A stretch of DNA of 64,000 nucleotides from Magnolia sinica (GCF_029962835.1 NC_080582.1:73218177-73282176), one strand, 5' to 3'. Shown: positions 1-12,582, counted from the first letter of the stretch. Notes: a model not told the origin generated them from the sequence alone. Translations and numbers: made by a program.

Positions 1-621
1 CATTCCTACTTTATCTTAGTGGTCCAATAATTGCATTGTTTAAAGGCTTGTGTTTTGAGAAAATTGCGTAGGCATGTTTCCCGCCTGTTTCATGACAGGT
101 GGTTCGGTACAATGTATCCCTACGTACAGACATTTTCACGTCGGTACCATATAGGTCGGATTTAGGGTCAAGTTACAATGATCTACACCGTCTATATGAT
201 GGGTCTCATCGTAGATGGAGATGATATTTTAAACTTTTGTTTAAAAAAATTTAAGAAATTTTTTTTGAATATGGACAGTCCCCTTTAACCTTTGTTTCGT
301 GGGCTATTGATGAAGTCTTTTTTCCTGAAGATAATTTTTGGGTATCACCATACAGGATGAGGTCCATCATATAAGCGGTTTGGATCATTTTTAATATGAA
401 ACCAGATGCAGCTGATAGAGTCCCGAGGTAAATTTATTGTAGGAATCCTCCTACGACATATGCTCCTCTATCTGCCGCGTATGTCCTCCACGTGGCTTTG
501 TTGTTGCGTGATGCAACCGTTACATCCCATCATGGATGGGCCACTGTTCATAAACATGGTTGATGATCTGTCCACCTTATTACTGGTCTGAAATTTCGTA
601 GGTTGACGATCCGGACAGGGA
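1..621. other. Anonymous AT-moderate sequence, no gene seen
   Basis: No recognisable coding, RNA or repeat module. Small open frames here lack any family signature or plausible splice context. Confidence 0.4.
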
Positions 622-1129
622 GAGGTTAGGTGTTGCCCGGGTAACACCTTTGTGGGTGTTTTACTGACTGTGGGGGCCACCTTGATGTATGTGTTGTTTA
701 TCCATGCCTTATATCAGTTTTTCCAGATCATTTTACGACATGGTCTTATAAATTAAGTAGATCCAAATCTCAAATGTCCCACACGGTAGGGATTGAATGT
801 CCACCATTAAAAACTTCTTGAGGGCCACAAAAGTTTTGGATCAAGATAATTTTTGTGTTTTCCCTTCATCCAGATCTGTGTGACCTATCAAAAGGTTGGA
901 TGGTAAGTAGAAGTTACGGTGGGCCCTAGAAATTTTAATGGTGGTCATTCAACGACCACTGTTTCCCGTGGTGTGGACCGGACTTAGATTTTGATATGCT
1001 TGATTTTTGGGACCATCCCTAAAATGAGCTGGAAAAACTGATGAACGGCTGGATATGCACCGCATATATCAAGGTGGCCCCACCCTAAGGGAAATACCAC
1101 TACGGTGATACCCGGTTAACACCTAATCC
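622..1129. mobile_element. Foldback element 1 (full-length imperfect palindrome)
   Basis: The ends are inverted copies of each other: 622-648 matches the reverse complement of 1103-1129 around the core GGTGTTNNCCGGGTANCACC. The left arm carries a GGGGCCACCTTGATGTATGTG block and the right arm the inverted block ending in AAGGTGGCCCCACC. The interior is also roughly mirror-symmetric (ACCATTAAAAACTTCTTG against AATTTTAATGGTGG). There is no coding capacity, so it is non-autonomous. The same interior recurs in all foldback elements of this window. Confidence 0.7.
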
Positions 1130-1143
1130 ACTCCCATCGGACC

Positions 1144-1680
1144 GGGAACGGATTGGCTACTCCCCTTTCCACATCCAATGGCTGATGGTCGGTTCTCTGT
1201 GGGCCCTAACATGATGTATGTGTTTCATCCATTCCGTCCATCTATTTTTATAGATCATTTTAGGATATGATACAAAAAATGAGCTATATAACAATCTCAA
1301 GTGGACCACATTACAGGAAACAGTGTTTAATGAACGTAGACCATTAAATTTTTTTGGGGCCCATAAAAGTTTTGGATCAAGCTGATCTTTGTTTTTTCCC
1401 TTCATCTACGTCTTTATGACCTAATCAACAGATTCGATGTTAAATAAACAGTACAGTGGGGCTCAGAAGGAGTTTAATGGTGGATATCCAATCACTATTG
1501 TTTTCCTGTGGTGTGGTACACCAGAGTTTTATATTCCTTTCATTTTTTAGGTTAAAAAATAAAATGATATGTGAAAATGGATGAACGGCATGGAAGAAAC
1601 ACGTACATCATGGTGGGCCCACAGAACACCGACAATCAGCCACCGGGCTAGTGGCAGGGGGAGCTAGCCAATCCGTTTCC
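1144..1680. mobile_element. Foldback element 2
   Basis: Terminal inverted repeats of about 22 bp (GGGAACGGATTGGCTA on the left, its inverse TAGCCAATCCGTTTCC on the right) are followed by a second inverted block, GGTCGGTTCTCTGTGGGCCC against GGGCCCACAGAACACCGAC. The interior closely resembles the element at 16,280-16,750, so the two belong to one subfamily. No clean target duplication could be read. Confidence 0.75.
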
Positions 1681-2383
1681 ATCCGTACCATCCCGTTGGT
1701 GCTGTTTAAAGCAGCGGTTTAAATCAGAGAATGTAAGCGGTCCTTGTTAAGTCCTCAAGCGTGTACAAGTTGGACCCATCTGCATGCCACCCTATGTACC
1801 AAACAACTTAAGTATGCTAAATCCAAGCCGTCCATCAGATGTGTCTCACCATGCAGATGCATTTGACAAGAAATAGACCTGTCCCCCGATCATCTGAGCC
1901 ACAAATCAACAAAATAAATGGATGGATAAAAAAGAACCAAAATTCTAAGCTGTCCGTTTTCTAGGAAAAGGAAGAAAGAGATAAAAATCGTGAACTACTT
2001 GATGAATGGACTGAAGTGTTTTCAGGAAAGGGGCATCTACAAGATCCAAACCATCCAACGGACGGCTTGGATCTCATCCATGCGTGCCACGTCAGCATGG
2101 GTTTGCGTGTTAATGTGGTCTCTTATATTTATTGACCAAAAAAAAATAAAAAATAAAAAAATCCCTTTTCCCATCTATGGCCCACTAAATGGTTGGCTTG
2201 GATGCAGCCATATGGGAGCAGTAGAGTAACTTTGATTTGCCGACTTACGTAAAACGAACCTTCTGATTTGTTTTTTCTATATATAAAATAGCATTGACCA
2301 GCGTTAGTGGAAAGATAACTTGCGTATTAAAGAATTAATAAGGTCCATTCATTTTCTATCCACCCAAATGGTGGGGCCCACTA
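1681..2383. other. Anonymous sequence, no gene seen
   Basis: Contains an A-rich run near 2138-2162 but no recognisable gene or repeat module. Confidence 0.35.
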
Positions 2384-2882
2384 GAGCCTGGTCTGGAGGG
2401 ACGCAGCTTCGGTGGATCTCTGACTGTGGAGCCCACCTTGATCTATGTGGCTTACATCTATACCGTCCATCCATTTTGACAGCTCATTTGGGGGCATGTT
2501 CCAAAAAGTGAAGTAGTTACAAATCTTAGGTGGACCATAATACAGGAAACAGTTGCGATTGACCATTAAAAACTTGTTGTGGGCCATGAAAGTTTTGGAT
2601 CCAGCTGATATTTGTGTGGTCCTTCATCCAGTTCTTCGACACTTTAGCAACAGGATGGATGGAAAATATTCTGGTGGCACCCCAGAAGTTTTTAATGGTG
2701 GGTATTCTATCACCACTCCTTACTGTGGTATGGTCCAACTGAGATTTGGATCTGCTTCATTTTTGGGATCATGCACTAAAATGATATTTATAAATAGATG
2801 GACGGTATGGATGTAAGGAACACATATTAAGGTGCGCCTCGCAGTCAGGGATCCACCGAAACTGCGTCCGTCTCAAGGCATG
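2384..2882. mobile_element. Foldback element 3
   Basis: Left end GGACGCAGCTTCGGTGGATC is inverted on the right as GATCCACCGAAACTGCGTCC. The interior has the family hallmarks: ACCATTAAAAACTTGTTGTG, GAAAGTTTTGGATCCAGCTG and TGGTATGGTCCAACTGAG. Open frames inside are by-products of the repeat. Confidence 0.75.
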
Positions 2883-3065
2883 ATTTTTGATGGTTGACGA
2901 TTTCAACTTCTGCTGTCCATTTCCAGGCTACTACTGGTCGAATACTTATGGTTCGGTTTCAGTGTGACTTTCCACTGGGGTCCGTCCAAACTGGGACCCA
3001 CTAGATGGACAGTGTGGATCCACCGTCCACCTGCCACGAGTCAGGAGATGATGTATTCTTTGGAG

Positions 3066-3504
3066 GCGGATTAGATCCGGCCCAGGCCTCACCCAACACG
3101 GTGCGGCACTACTGTGGGGCCCACTATGTTTATTATATATCCATGCTGTCCGTCCGTTTTTCAGATTATGTTAGGGGATGAGTCCGAGAATAAAGCAGAT
3201 CCAAATTTCAGGTGGACCACACCAGATGAAGCAGTAGTGATTGACCATTAAAAACGTCTTGTGGGTTACAAAAGCTTTGAATCAAGATGATATTTGTTTT
3301 TTCCCCTTCATCCAGGTCTGTGTGACCTTATCAACAGGTTGGATGGAAAGTAAACATTACGGTGGGCCCTAGGAAGTTTTTAATGGTGTGTTCCACCTGA
3401 GATTTGGATCTGCCCTTAAATGATGTGGAAAAACAGATGGACGGCATGGATATACATCAAGGTAGGCCCCACTGTGTTGGGTGAGGTGCTCCACCTAATC
3501 CACA
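3066..3504. mobile_element. Foldback element 4
   Basis: Left end CCTCACCCAACACGGTG is mirrored by GTGTTGGGTGAGGTG on the right. Outer arms GCGGATTAG and CTAATCCAC also pair. The interior is the standard family sequence, slightly shortened on the right side. Confidence 0.7.
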
Positions 3505-4147
3505 CCCATATTTTTTTTTTTCATAGAGTGGGGCCCCAGCTTTCAGATACTTAAGCCGTTAACCGCCCATCATAGGATGGACGAAGGTGGGTCGCACATG
3601 AATAGTTTGCTGGCTCACTCAAAAGCTCTGACGTTGATCTGGGCTAAAAAGCATCATGTCCATTCATCTCTCTAGGGCCACCCAATGCAATCTGATGGCG
3701 TGTTTGGGTGCCACCGATAATGAATCTTTAGGGCATTTTCTCTTAAGCATGCATGCCAATGACTAATTCCTGCTTTAAATGATGGCCCACCAAGATGTTA
3801 AATAGGCCTGAAATTTCAGCACAATGAGTTTTCTTTGATGCCGAGTTCGATGAACGGTTTAGATTTTAGAACTCATGGCACGTATGTACATGTTTGGAGA
3901 GACCGTGAATCCCCACGTTGCTAACTTCCTTTTGTTTTTGAGAAAATCAGACAAATGCTAATATCTGCATATTTAATGAGAGATAAATCTAGTTAGCTCA
4001 GCAAGTGGGCCCAATGTTGGAAACATGGGAATGGGCTAGGAAACTTTCCCTAAACTCTTCATGGACCATACATTTGTTTTGCAAATAGGATTTGGACTGG
4101 CCACACAAAAGCATATTTGAAAGCTGTTTGGTTGAATAGGGACAGTG
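3505..4147. other. Anonymous sequence, no gene seen
   Basis: No repeat arm, coding frame or RNA gene recognised between two foldback elements. Confidence 0.35.
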
Positions 4148-4600
4148 CTCAATGAGATGGGGCCCACCTTGATGTATGTCTTTTATCCACGCCTTTCATC
4201 CAATTTGAATGATCATTTTAGTTTATAAGCAGAAAAATTAGGTATATTGAAGGATTAAGTGGACCACATCATTGGAAACAGTGGGGATTGAACGCTTACC
4301 ATTGAAAACCTCTTGAGGGCCACATAGGTTTTTGATCAAGCAGATAATTATGTTTTCCCTTCATCAAGGTCCATGTGACCTTATGAACAGGTTGGATGGT
4401 AAATAAATATCATAATGGGCTCTAGTAAGGTTTCAATGGCCCGTGTCATTGTCGCCACTACTTCCTTTGGTGTGCTCTATTCAATCCTTTGATGCAACTT
4501 ATTTTTCGTCTCATGCCCTAAAATGATATTTTAAAATGGATGAATGGCGTGGATAAAACATATACATCACGAAGCGCCTGCGATAGTCTGTGTGTAGCTA
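4148..4600. mobile_element. Foldback element 5, degraded ends
   Basis: The interior matches the family: GGGGCCCACCTTGATGTATG on the left, ACATATACATCACGAAGCGC on the right, and mirrored ATTGAAAACCTCTTGAGGGC and TAGTAAGGTTTCAATGG. The outermost inverted repeats are poorly conserved, so the boundaries are approximate. Confidence 0.55.
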
Positions 4601-5307
4601 GTTCTGGTGGGGATAATACCCAATCCGCATCTCCCTATCCAGTGGATTAACCTGATTCTTGGCTCAGTCCATCAACATAGTGGGCCCATTACGATGGATG
4701 GATTGGATTTGGGACCCATGGACAATACTAGCACGTGCGTGGTGCATGCATGTGCTGTATCGGATAGAGAAGGATGCTCCATTATTCTCCTAGCACTGTA
4801 AGTTTTAATTCTCCCATTTGCATTGATACACTAGTCCAATTCATTGATCTGGACTATTCGTTAGGTCCAGCGCACATTTTATTGGGGAAATTTTACAGTG
4901 ATTTGACAAATAATAATCATTTAATCAATGTCTTTAATATGGATGGTTAAGATCGTTTACTCAAAAATAGGTCCAATTGACATTTGATCCATCTATTTGA
5001 GACGGACATCAGGGATTACTTTTGATGCTTAAGAATCAGTTTTTCTAACAATCATAACCGTCCCATCCATGACTAGGAAAATGGATGGATATAGAAAATA
5101 AAGCCAAACAAAGTTGGATTGGATCATCTGATCACTGCAATTTTTGCTTCGTATCCTATGAAAATTGTTCTGGACTTAATGAACAGTTTAGATCAATCGA
5201 TTGGACTGCCCAAGTGAATATATGCAACTAGGAGCACTATGAATTATATGGTGCTCTCAAAGAGTCCTAACATTTCTCTAAATTATTAATACATGGAAGC
5301 GGATTCC
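4601..5307. other. Anonymous sequence, no gene seen
   Basis: No recognisable feature; a 64-codon open frame at 4607 has no family resemblance. Confidence 0.35.
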
Positions 5308-5770
5308 GTACTGCGTAAACTTTGTGGGGTCCACCGTGATTTATATATTTTATCCACTCATTACATCCATTTTAATAGATAACTTTAGGGCTTGATCCCA
5401 AAAATGAAGCATATCCAAAGCTCAAATGGACCACACCTAGTGAAACAGTGTGAATTGAATGCCTACTGTTGAAAATTTCTTGAGGGCTACTAAATTCTTG
5501 GATCAAGATTATATTTGTCTTTTACCTTCATCCATGTTTTTGTGATCTTATGAACAGATTGGATGACAAATAAACATCACTGTGGGGCCTAGCAAGGTTA
5601 CAACGGTGGAAATCATTATTCCAACTGTTTCCTGTGGTATGGTCCACTTGAGCTTTGTATATGCTTCAATTTTGATATCAACCCCTTAAATGATCTGTAA
5701 AAACGGATAGATGGTGTGGATCATTAACCACATACATTCAAGGTGGGCCCAACAGAGTTTACTCAGTACC
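5308..5770. mobile_element. Foldback element 6
   Basis: The left end GTACTGCGTAAAC is inverted on the right as GTTTACTCAGTAC, next to GGTCCACC and GGTGGGCCC. The same terminus appears as remnants at 15,776-15,803 and near 18,840, which defines a subfamily with a GTACTGNGTAAAC end. Confidence 0.75.
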
Positions 5771-5875
5771 ATAATAGCCTAGTGTGTAACTCTGTACACA
5801 ATCCGATTTCCTAAAACATAATCACTATTAACGAAAATGAGATGGACTCCTTTTTGACCGGCAAGCAAACAGGCA

Positions 5876-5933
5876 GCGGATTAGGTGAGACCCAGGTCCA
5901 ACCAGGTGGGTGGGACCCCTGACTGTGGGGTCC
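5876..5933. mobile_element. Left arm of split foldback element 7
   Basis: This 58-bp arm (GATTAGGTGAGACCC ... TGGGACCCCTGACTGTGGGG) matches, at roughly three bases in four, the reverse complement of 21,600-21,660. Right after GGGGTCC the palindromic GGACGGTC array starts instead of the expected foldback interior. The interior resumes at 21,191 with AGGGGTCCACTGTGATG. The simplest reading is one foldback element split by the composite at 5,934-21,190. It could instead be an unrelated truncated copy. Confidence 0.5.
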
Positions 5934-6356
5934 GAAAAAAGGACGGTCCAAAACCGTCTCAAATGACCAAAAAGGACGGTCATGGACCGTCGCAAGGGCC
6001 GTCAAATTTTGACGTGTCGCATTACTTAAAGGACGGTCGAAAACCGTCATTTTTATTGACGAAAAAAGGACGGTCATGGACCGTCCTAAAAAAGGACGGT
6101 CTCGGGAGTCTCTTATGAGCCTTTAAAGGACGGTCATGAACCGTCCTTAAAAAGACTGTCGTAAACCGTCTCTGATGAGCCTTCAAAGGATGGCCATAGA
6201 TCGTCCTTTTTAAGGACGGTCCATGACCGCGTCCTTAAAAGGACTGTCATGGTCCATCTCTTATGGGGCCTTCAAAGGACGGCCACGGATCGTCCTTTAA
6301 AAGGACGGTCATGAACCGTCCTTAAAAAGGATGGTGAGCCGTCCCTTATAAGAGGG
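5934..6356. repeat. Palindromic GGACGGTCnnnGACCGTCC array, left edge of composite 1
   Basis: About a dozen short palindromes such as GGACGGTCATGGACCGTCC lie 20-60 bp apart. Arrays of this kind are typical subterminal binding repeats of plant CACTA transposons. A related array (GAGACGGTC type) occurs at the other edge, 20,660-21,176. I could not find a CACTA-type terminal pentamer at this left edge, so the end may be eroded. Confidence 0.6.
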
Positions 6357-6660
6357 TCATTATACACTGTTACATCATCATATTCTTCCGATATACACCG
6401 TTATATAATATATTTCATCATCTTCACATTCACATCCATCTAAACCTAACTACGTAAATCCAACATAAACTACATTCATCCAAACATAAACTACATCCAT
6501 CTAAACCCAAACTACGTAAATCCAACATAAACTACATTCATCCAAACATAAACTACATCCATCCAAACACAAGCAATCTTATCCACATTACATTCATCCA
6601 CACATAAATACATATAAGTTTAACATCATAAATAAAAAAAAGAAAAAAAATCAGCAACAA
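6357..6660. repeat. CATCCA/AAACTACA-rich block shared with composite 2
   Basis: Made of units such as CATTCATCCAAACATAAACT and ACTACGTAAATCCA, with one unit group of about 76 bp duplicated. Almost the same block, in the same order, is at 53,826-54,063. This shows that the two composites descend from one element. It has no coding potential. Confidence 0.7.
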
Positions 6661-6790
6661 TTTTCTTTTTGTCTTTCACCTGAAAAAAAAAAATTAAACC
6701 AACAAAACATTATATTCAGAATCATGAAGAATTGCATAAACTTCTTTAAAAAAAGTGAGCACTTTTTAAAAATAAAACCGATCATTAAAA

Positions 6791-9700
6791 TAGGTTTAGG
6801 TTTAGGTTTTAGGTTTTAGGTGTTAGGTTTTAGGTTATAGGTTATAAGTTTAGGTTATAGGTATAGGTTATAGGTTAAGGTTTAGGTTATAGATTTTGGT
6901 TTTGGTTTAGGTTAAGGTTTAGGCTTAGGTTATAAGTTTAGGTTAAGGTTTAGGCTTAGGTTATAGGTTATAGTATATAGGTTATAGCTTTAGGGAATTG
7001 AGAATAGGTTAAGGTTTAGGTTTAGGAAATCGGGTCCGAGTTCGGGATCGGGTTTAGGTTTGGGTTATCAAGTTTAGGTTAGGGAGTTGAGATTAGGATT
7101 AGGTGTAGGTTTAGGTTCAAGGATTTGAAAATACATTTCGATTTTAGGTTTAGGTTTATGTTAGGTTATAGGTTAACGTTTAGGTTTAGGAAATCGGGTT
7201 CGGGATCGGGTTTAGGTTTGGAATGGAGAGTTGAGATTAGGATTAAGTGTAGGTTTAGGTTTAGGGATTTGAGAATACATTTAGGTTTAGGTTAAGGTCT
7301 AGGTTTAGGTTTAGGTTTAGGTTTAGCTTATAAGCAATAGGTTTTAGGTTTAGGTTTAAGTTATAGGTTACAGGTTTAGCTATAGCTTTAGGCTTAGGTT
7401 TAGGTTACAAGATAAAGGTTTAGGGAATTGAGAATAGGTTAAGGTTTAGGTTTAGAAAATCGGGTTCGGGTTCGAGATCGGGTTTAGGTTTTGGTTTTCA
7501 AGTTTAGGTTTAGGTTTAGGTTAGGGAGTTGAGATTAGGATTAGGTGTAGGTTTAGGTTTAGGGATTTGAGAATACATTTAGGTTTTAGGTTTAGGTTAA
7601 GGTTTAGGTTTAGGTTTAGGTTTAGGTTATAAGCTATAGGTTTAGGAAATTGAGAATAGGTTAAGGTTTAGGTTTAGGAAATCGGGTTCGGGTTCGGGAT
7701 CGGGTTTAGGTTTTGGTTTTCAAGTTTAGGTTTAGGTTTAGGTTAGGGAGTTGAGATTAGGATTAGGAGTAGGTTTAGGTTTAGGGATTTGAGAATAGGT
7801 TAAGGTTTAGGTTTAGGAAATCGGGTTCGGGTTCGGGATCGGGATCGGGTTTAGGTTTGAGTTTTCAAGTTTAGGTTTAGGTTTAGGTTAGGGAGTTGAG
7901 ATTAGGATTAGGTGTAGGTTTAGGTTTAGGGATTTGAGAATACATTTAGGTTTTAGGTTTATGTTTAGGTTATAGGTTATAGGTTTAGGTTAAGGTATAG
8001 GTTTAGGTTATAAGCAATAGGTTTAAGGAATTGAGAATAGGTTAAGGTTTAGGTTTAGGAAATCGGGTTCGGGTTCGGGTTCGGGATCGGGTTTAGGTTT
8101 TGGTTTTCAAGTTTAGGTTTAGATTTAGGTTAGCGAGTTGAGATTAGGATTAAGTGTAGGTTTAGGTTTAGGTTTAGGGATTTGAGAATACATTTAGGTT
8201 TTAGGTTTAGGTTTAGGTTTAGGTTATAGGTTATAGGTTATAGGTTTAAGTTTAAGTTAAGGTATAGGTTTAGGTTTAGGTTTAGGTTTAGGTTTAGGTT
8301 ATAAGCTATAGGTTTAGGGAATTGAGAATAGGTTAAGGTTTAGGTTTAGGAAATCGGGTTCGGGTTCGGGATCGGGTTTAGGTTTGAGTTTTCAAGTTTA
8401 GGTTTAGATTTAGGTTAGGGAGTTGAGATTAGGATTAGGTGTAGGTTTAGGTTTAGGTTTAGGGATTTGAGAATACATTTAGGTTTTAGGTTTAGGTTTA
8501 GGTTATAGGTTATAGGTTATAGGTTTAGGTTTAGGTTAAGGTATAGGTTTAGGTTTCGGTTTAGGTTATAAGCAATAGGTTTAGGGAATTGAGAATAGGT
8601 TAAGGTTTAGGTTTAGGAAATCGGGTTCGGGTTCGGGATCGGGTTTAGGTTTGGATTTTGAAGTTCAGGTTTAGGTTTAGGTTAGGGAGTTGAGATTAGG
8701 ATTAGGTGTAGGTTTAGGTTTAGGGATTTGAGAATACATTAATGTTTAGGTTTAGGAAATCGGGTTCGGGTTTGGGATCGGGTTTAGGTTTGAGTTTTCA
8801 AGTTTAGGTTTAGGTTTAGGTTAGGGAGTTGATATTAGGATTAGGTGTAGGTTTGGGTTTAGGGATTTGAGAATACATTTAGGTTTTAGGTTTATGTTTA
8901 GGTTATAGGTTATAGGTTTAGGTTTAGGTTTAGGTATAGGTTTAGGTTTCAGTTTAGGTTATAAGCAATAGGTTTAGGGAATTGAGAATAGGTTAAGGTT
9001 TAGGTTTAGGAAATCGTGTTCGGGTTCGGGATCGGGTTTAGGTTTGGGTTATCAAGTTTAGGTCTAGGTTTACATTAGGGAGTTTAGATTAGGATTGTGT
9101 GTAGGTTTAGGTTTAGGGATTTGAGAATACATTTAGGTTTTAGGTTTATGTTTAGGTTATAGGTTATAGGTTTAGGTTTAGGTTTAGGTATAGGTTTAGG
9201 TTTCGGTTTAGGTTTCGATTTAGGTTATAAGCAATAGGTTTAGGGAATTGAGAATAGGTTAAGGTTTAGGTTTAGGAAATCGGGTTCGGGTTCGAGATCG
9301 GGTTTAGGTTTGGGTTATCAAGTTTAGGTTTAGGTTTAGGTTAGGGAGTTGAGATTAGGATTAAGTTTAGGTTTAGGTTTAGGGATTCGAGAATACATTT
9401 AGGTTTTAGGTTTAGGTTTAGGTTATAGGTTATATGTTTATGTTAAGGCTATAGGTTATAGGTTTAGGTTAAGGTTTAGGTTTAGGTTCAAGGATTTGAG
9501 ATTACATTTAGGTTTTAGGTTTAGATTTAGGTTTATGTTATAGGTTATAGGTTTAGGTTAAGGTTTAGGTTAAGGTTTAGGTTTAGGTTTAAGTTTAGGT
9601 TATAAGCTATAGGTTTAGGGAATTGAGAATAGGTTAAGGTTTAGGTTTAGGAAATCGGGTTCGGGTTCGGGATCGGGTTTAGGTTTTGGTTTTCAAGTTT

Positions 9701-12582
9701 AGGTTTAGGTTTAGGTTAAGGAGTTGAGATTAGGATTAGGTGTAGGTTTAGGTTTAGGGATTTGAGAATACATTTAGGTTTTAGGTTTATATTTAGGTTA
9801 TAGGTTACAGGTTTAGGTTAAGGCTATAGGTTATAGGTTTAGGTTAAGGTTTAGGTTAAGGTTTAGATTTAGGTTTAAGGATTTGAGAATATATTTAGGT
9901 TTTGGGTTTAGGTTTAGGTTATAGGTTACGAGTTTAGGTTTAGGTTTATGTTATAGGTTATAGGTTTAGGTTAAGGTTTAGGTTAAGGTTTAGGTTATAA
10001 GCTATAGGTTTAGGGAATTGAGAATAGGTTAAGGTTTAGGTTTAGGAAATTGGGTTCGGGTTCGGGTTTGGGTTTAGGTTTGAGTTTTCAAGTTTAGGTT
10101 TAGGTTTAGGTTAGGGAGTTGAGATTAGGATTAGGTGTAGGTTTAGGTTTCGGGATTTGAAAAAACATTTAGGTTATAGGTTTATTTTTAGTTTAAAGGT
10201 TAAGGTTTAGGTTATAAGCTATAGGTTTAGGGAATTGATAATAGGTTAAGGTTTAGGTTTAGGAATTCGGGATCGGGTTTGAGATCGGGTTTAGGTTTGA
10301 GTTTTCAAGTTTAGGTTAAGGTATAGGTTTGGGAGTTGAGATTAGGATTAGGTGTAGGTTTAGGTTTAGGGTTTATGTTTAGGTTATGGGTTATGGGTTT
10401 AGGTTAAGGTATAGGTTTAGGTTTTAATCAATAGGTTTAGGGAATTGAGAATAGGTTGAGGTTTAGGTTTAGGAAATCGGGTTCGGGTTCGGGTTCGGGA
10501 TCGAGTTTAGGTTTTTGTTTTCAAGTTTAGGTTAGGGAGTTGAGATTAGGATTAGGTGTAAGTTTAGGTTTAGGTTTAGGGATTTGAGAATACATTTAGG
10601 TTTTAGGTTTATGTTTAGGTTATATGTTATAGGTTTAGGTTTAGGTTAAGGTATAGGTTTAGGTTTCGGTTTAGGTTATAAGCAATAGGTTTAGGGAATT
10701 GAGAATAGGTTAAGGTTTAGGTTTAGGAAATCGGGTTCGGGTTCGGGATCGGGTTTAGGTTTGGGTTATCAAGTTTAGGTTTAGGTTTAGGTTAGAAAGT
10801 TTAGATTAGGATTAGGTGTAGGTTTAGGTTTAGGGATTTGAGAATACATTTAGGTTATAGGTTTAGGTTTAGGTTATAGGTTGTAGGTTTAGGTTAAGTT
10901 TTTGGCTTAGGTTTAGGTTTAGGTTATAAGCTATAGGTTTAGGGAATTGAGAATAGGTTAAGGTTTAGGTTTAGGAAATCGGGTTTGGGTTCGGGATCGG
11001 GTTTAGGTTTGGATTTTCAAGTTTAGGTTTAGGTTTAGGTTAGGGAGTTGAGATTAGGATTAGGTATAGGTTTAGGTTTAGGGATTTGAGAATACATTTA
11101 GGTTTTAGGCTTAGGTTTAGGTTATAGGTTACATGTTTAGGTTAAGGCTATTGGTTATTGGTTTAGGTTAAGGTTTAGGTTTAGGTTTAAGGATTTGAGA
11201 ATACATTTAGGTTTTAGGTTTAGGTTTAGGTTATAGGTTACAGGTTTAGGTTTAGGTTTAGGTTTATGCTATAGGCTATAGGTTTAGGTTAAGGTTTAGG
11301 TTAAGGTTTAAGTTTAGGTTATAAGCTATAGGTTTAGGGAATTGAGAATAGGTTAAGGTTTAGGTTTAGGAAATCGGGTTCGGGTTCGGGATCGGGTTTA
11401 GGTTTTGGTTTTCAAGTTTAGGTTTAGGTTTAGGTTAGAGAGTTGAGATTAGGATTAGGTGTAGGTTTAGGTTTAGGGATTTGAGAATACATTTAGGTTT
11501 TAGGTTTAGGTTAAGGCTATAGGTTATAGGTTTAGGTTATAGGTTTAGGTTAGGGAGTTTAGATTAGGATTAGGTGTAGGTTTAGGTTTAGGGATTTGAG
11601 AATACATTAGGTTTTAGGTTTAGGTTATAGGTTATAGGTTTAGGTTAAGGGTTAGGGAAAGGTAATAGGTTTTGATTTAGGTTATAGGTTATAGGTTTAG
11701 GTTTTAGGTTTAGGTTTAGGTTTTGATTTATGTTATAGGTTTTAGGTTTAGGTTAAGGTTTATGTTTAGTTTATAGGTTTTGAGATTTGAGAATGGGTTC
11801 GGGTTTAGGTTATAGGTTTTGGGATTTGAGAATGGGTTCGGGTTTAGGTTATAAGTTTAGGTTTTGGTTTAGGTTTAGGTTATAGGTTTTTGGATTTGAG
11901 AATGGGTTATGGTTTAGGTTTAGGAAATCGGGTTCAGGTTCGGGATTGGGTTTAAGTTTGAGTTTTCAAGTTTATATTTAGGTTTAGGTTAGAGAGTTGA
12001 GATTAGAATTAGGTATAGGTTTAGCTTTAGGGAATTGAGTTTAGCTTATAGGTTTAGGGAAAGCTTAGGTTTAGGTTATAGGTTTTGGGATTTGGGAATT
12101 GTTTTAGGTTATAAGTATAGGTTTAGGTTAGGTTATAGGTTAAGGTTTAGGGATATGAGTTTAAGCTATAGGTTTAGGTTTAGGTCTAGATTTAGGTTTT
12201 GGGAATTGAGTTTAGGTTATAGGTTTAGGGAAAGGTTAGGTTTAGGTTATAGGTTTTAGGATTTGAGAATAGTTTTAGGTTATAAGTATAGGTTTAGGTT
12301 AGGTTATAAGTTAAGGTTTAGAGATTTGAGTTTAGGTTATAGGATTAGGTATAGGTTTAGGTTTAGGGATTTGAGTTTAGGTTATAGGTTTAGGTTTAGG
12401 TTTTAGGTTTAGGTTTAGGTTTGGGTTTGGGTTTTGGGATTTGGTTTTGATTATAGGTTTTAGGTTTTAGGTTTAGGTTTAGGTTTAGGTTTAGGTTTTA
12501 GGTTTTAGGTTTAGGTTTAGGTTAAGGTTGAGGTTTAGGTTATAGGTTAAGGTTTTAGGTCATAGGTTTTGGTTTAGGTTAA
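6791..12582. repeat. Degenerate TTTAGG telomere-like tandem array, 5.8 kb
   Basis: Mostly (G)GTTTA hexamers on the plus strand, interspersed with GGTTATAG and GGTTAAG variants. It differs from the canonical plant telomere TTTAGGG because the third G is usually missing. A longer unit is superimposed, marked by AAATCGGGTTCGGG, which recurs about 18 times (for example 7027, 7191, 7679, 8060, 8351, 8618, 9277, 9652, 10728, 11371), followed by GTTGAGATTAGGATTAG and GATTTGAGAATACATT. Spacing is about 130-400 bp. The same composite unit occurs at 54,789-55,470, so the array is cargo of a transposon family, not a chromosome end. Confidence 0.85.

Noticed and set aside
1143..1690. A 9-bp Mutator-type target duplication around foldback element 2
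   Set aside because: The flanks CATCGGACC and CATCCGTACC are similar but not identical, and the alignment needs a gap.
5934..6356. CRISPR-like array of GGACGGTC palindromes
   Set aside because: Irregular spacing, spacers that are themselves repeat variants, and a plant context; it fits transposon subterminal repeats.
12035..12259. 74-codon GYRFRE-type frame
   Set aside because: Direct translation of GGTTTAGGTTATAGG repeats.
6791..12582. A true chromosome end (telomere)
   Set aside because: The repeats are degenerate hexamers with a higher-order unit, lie inside a transposon-like composite, and recur in a second composite far away.
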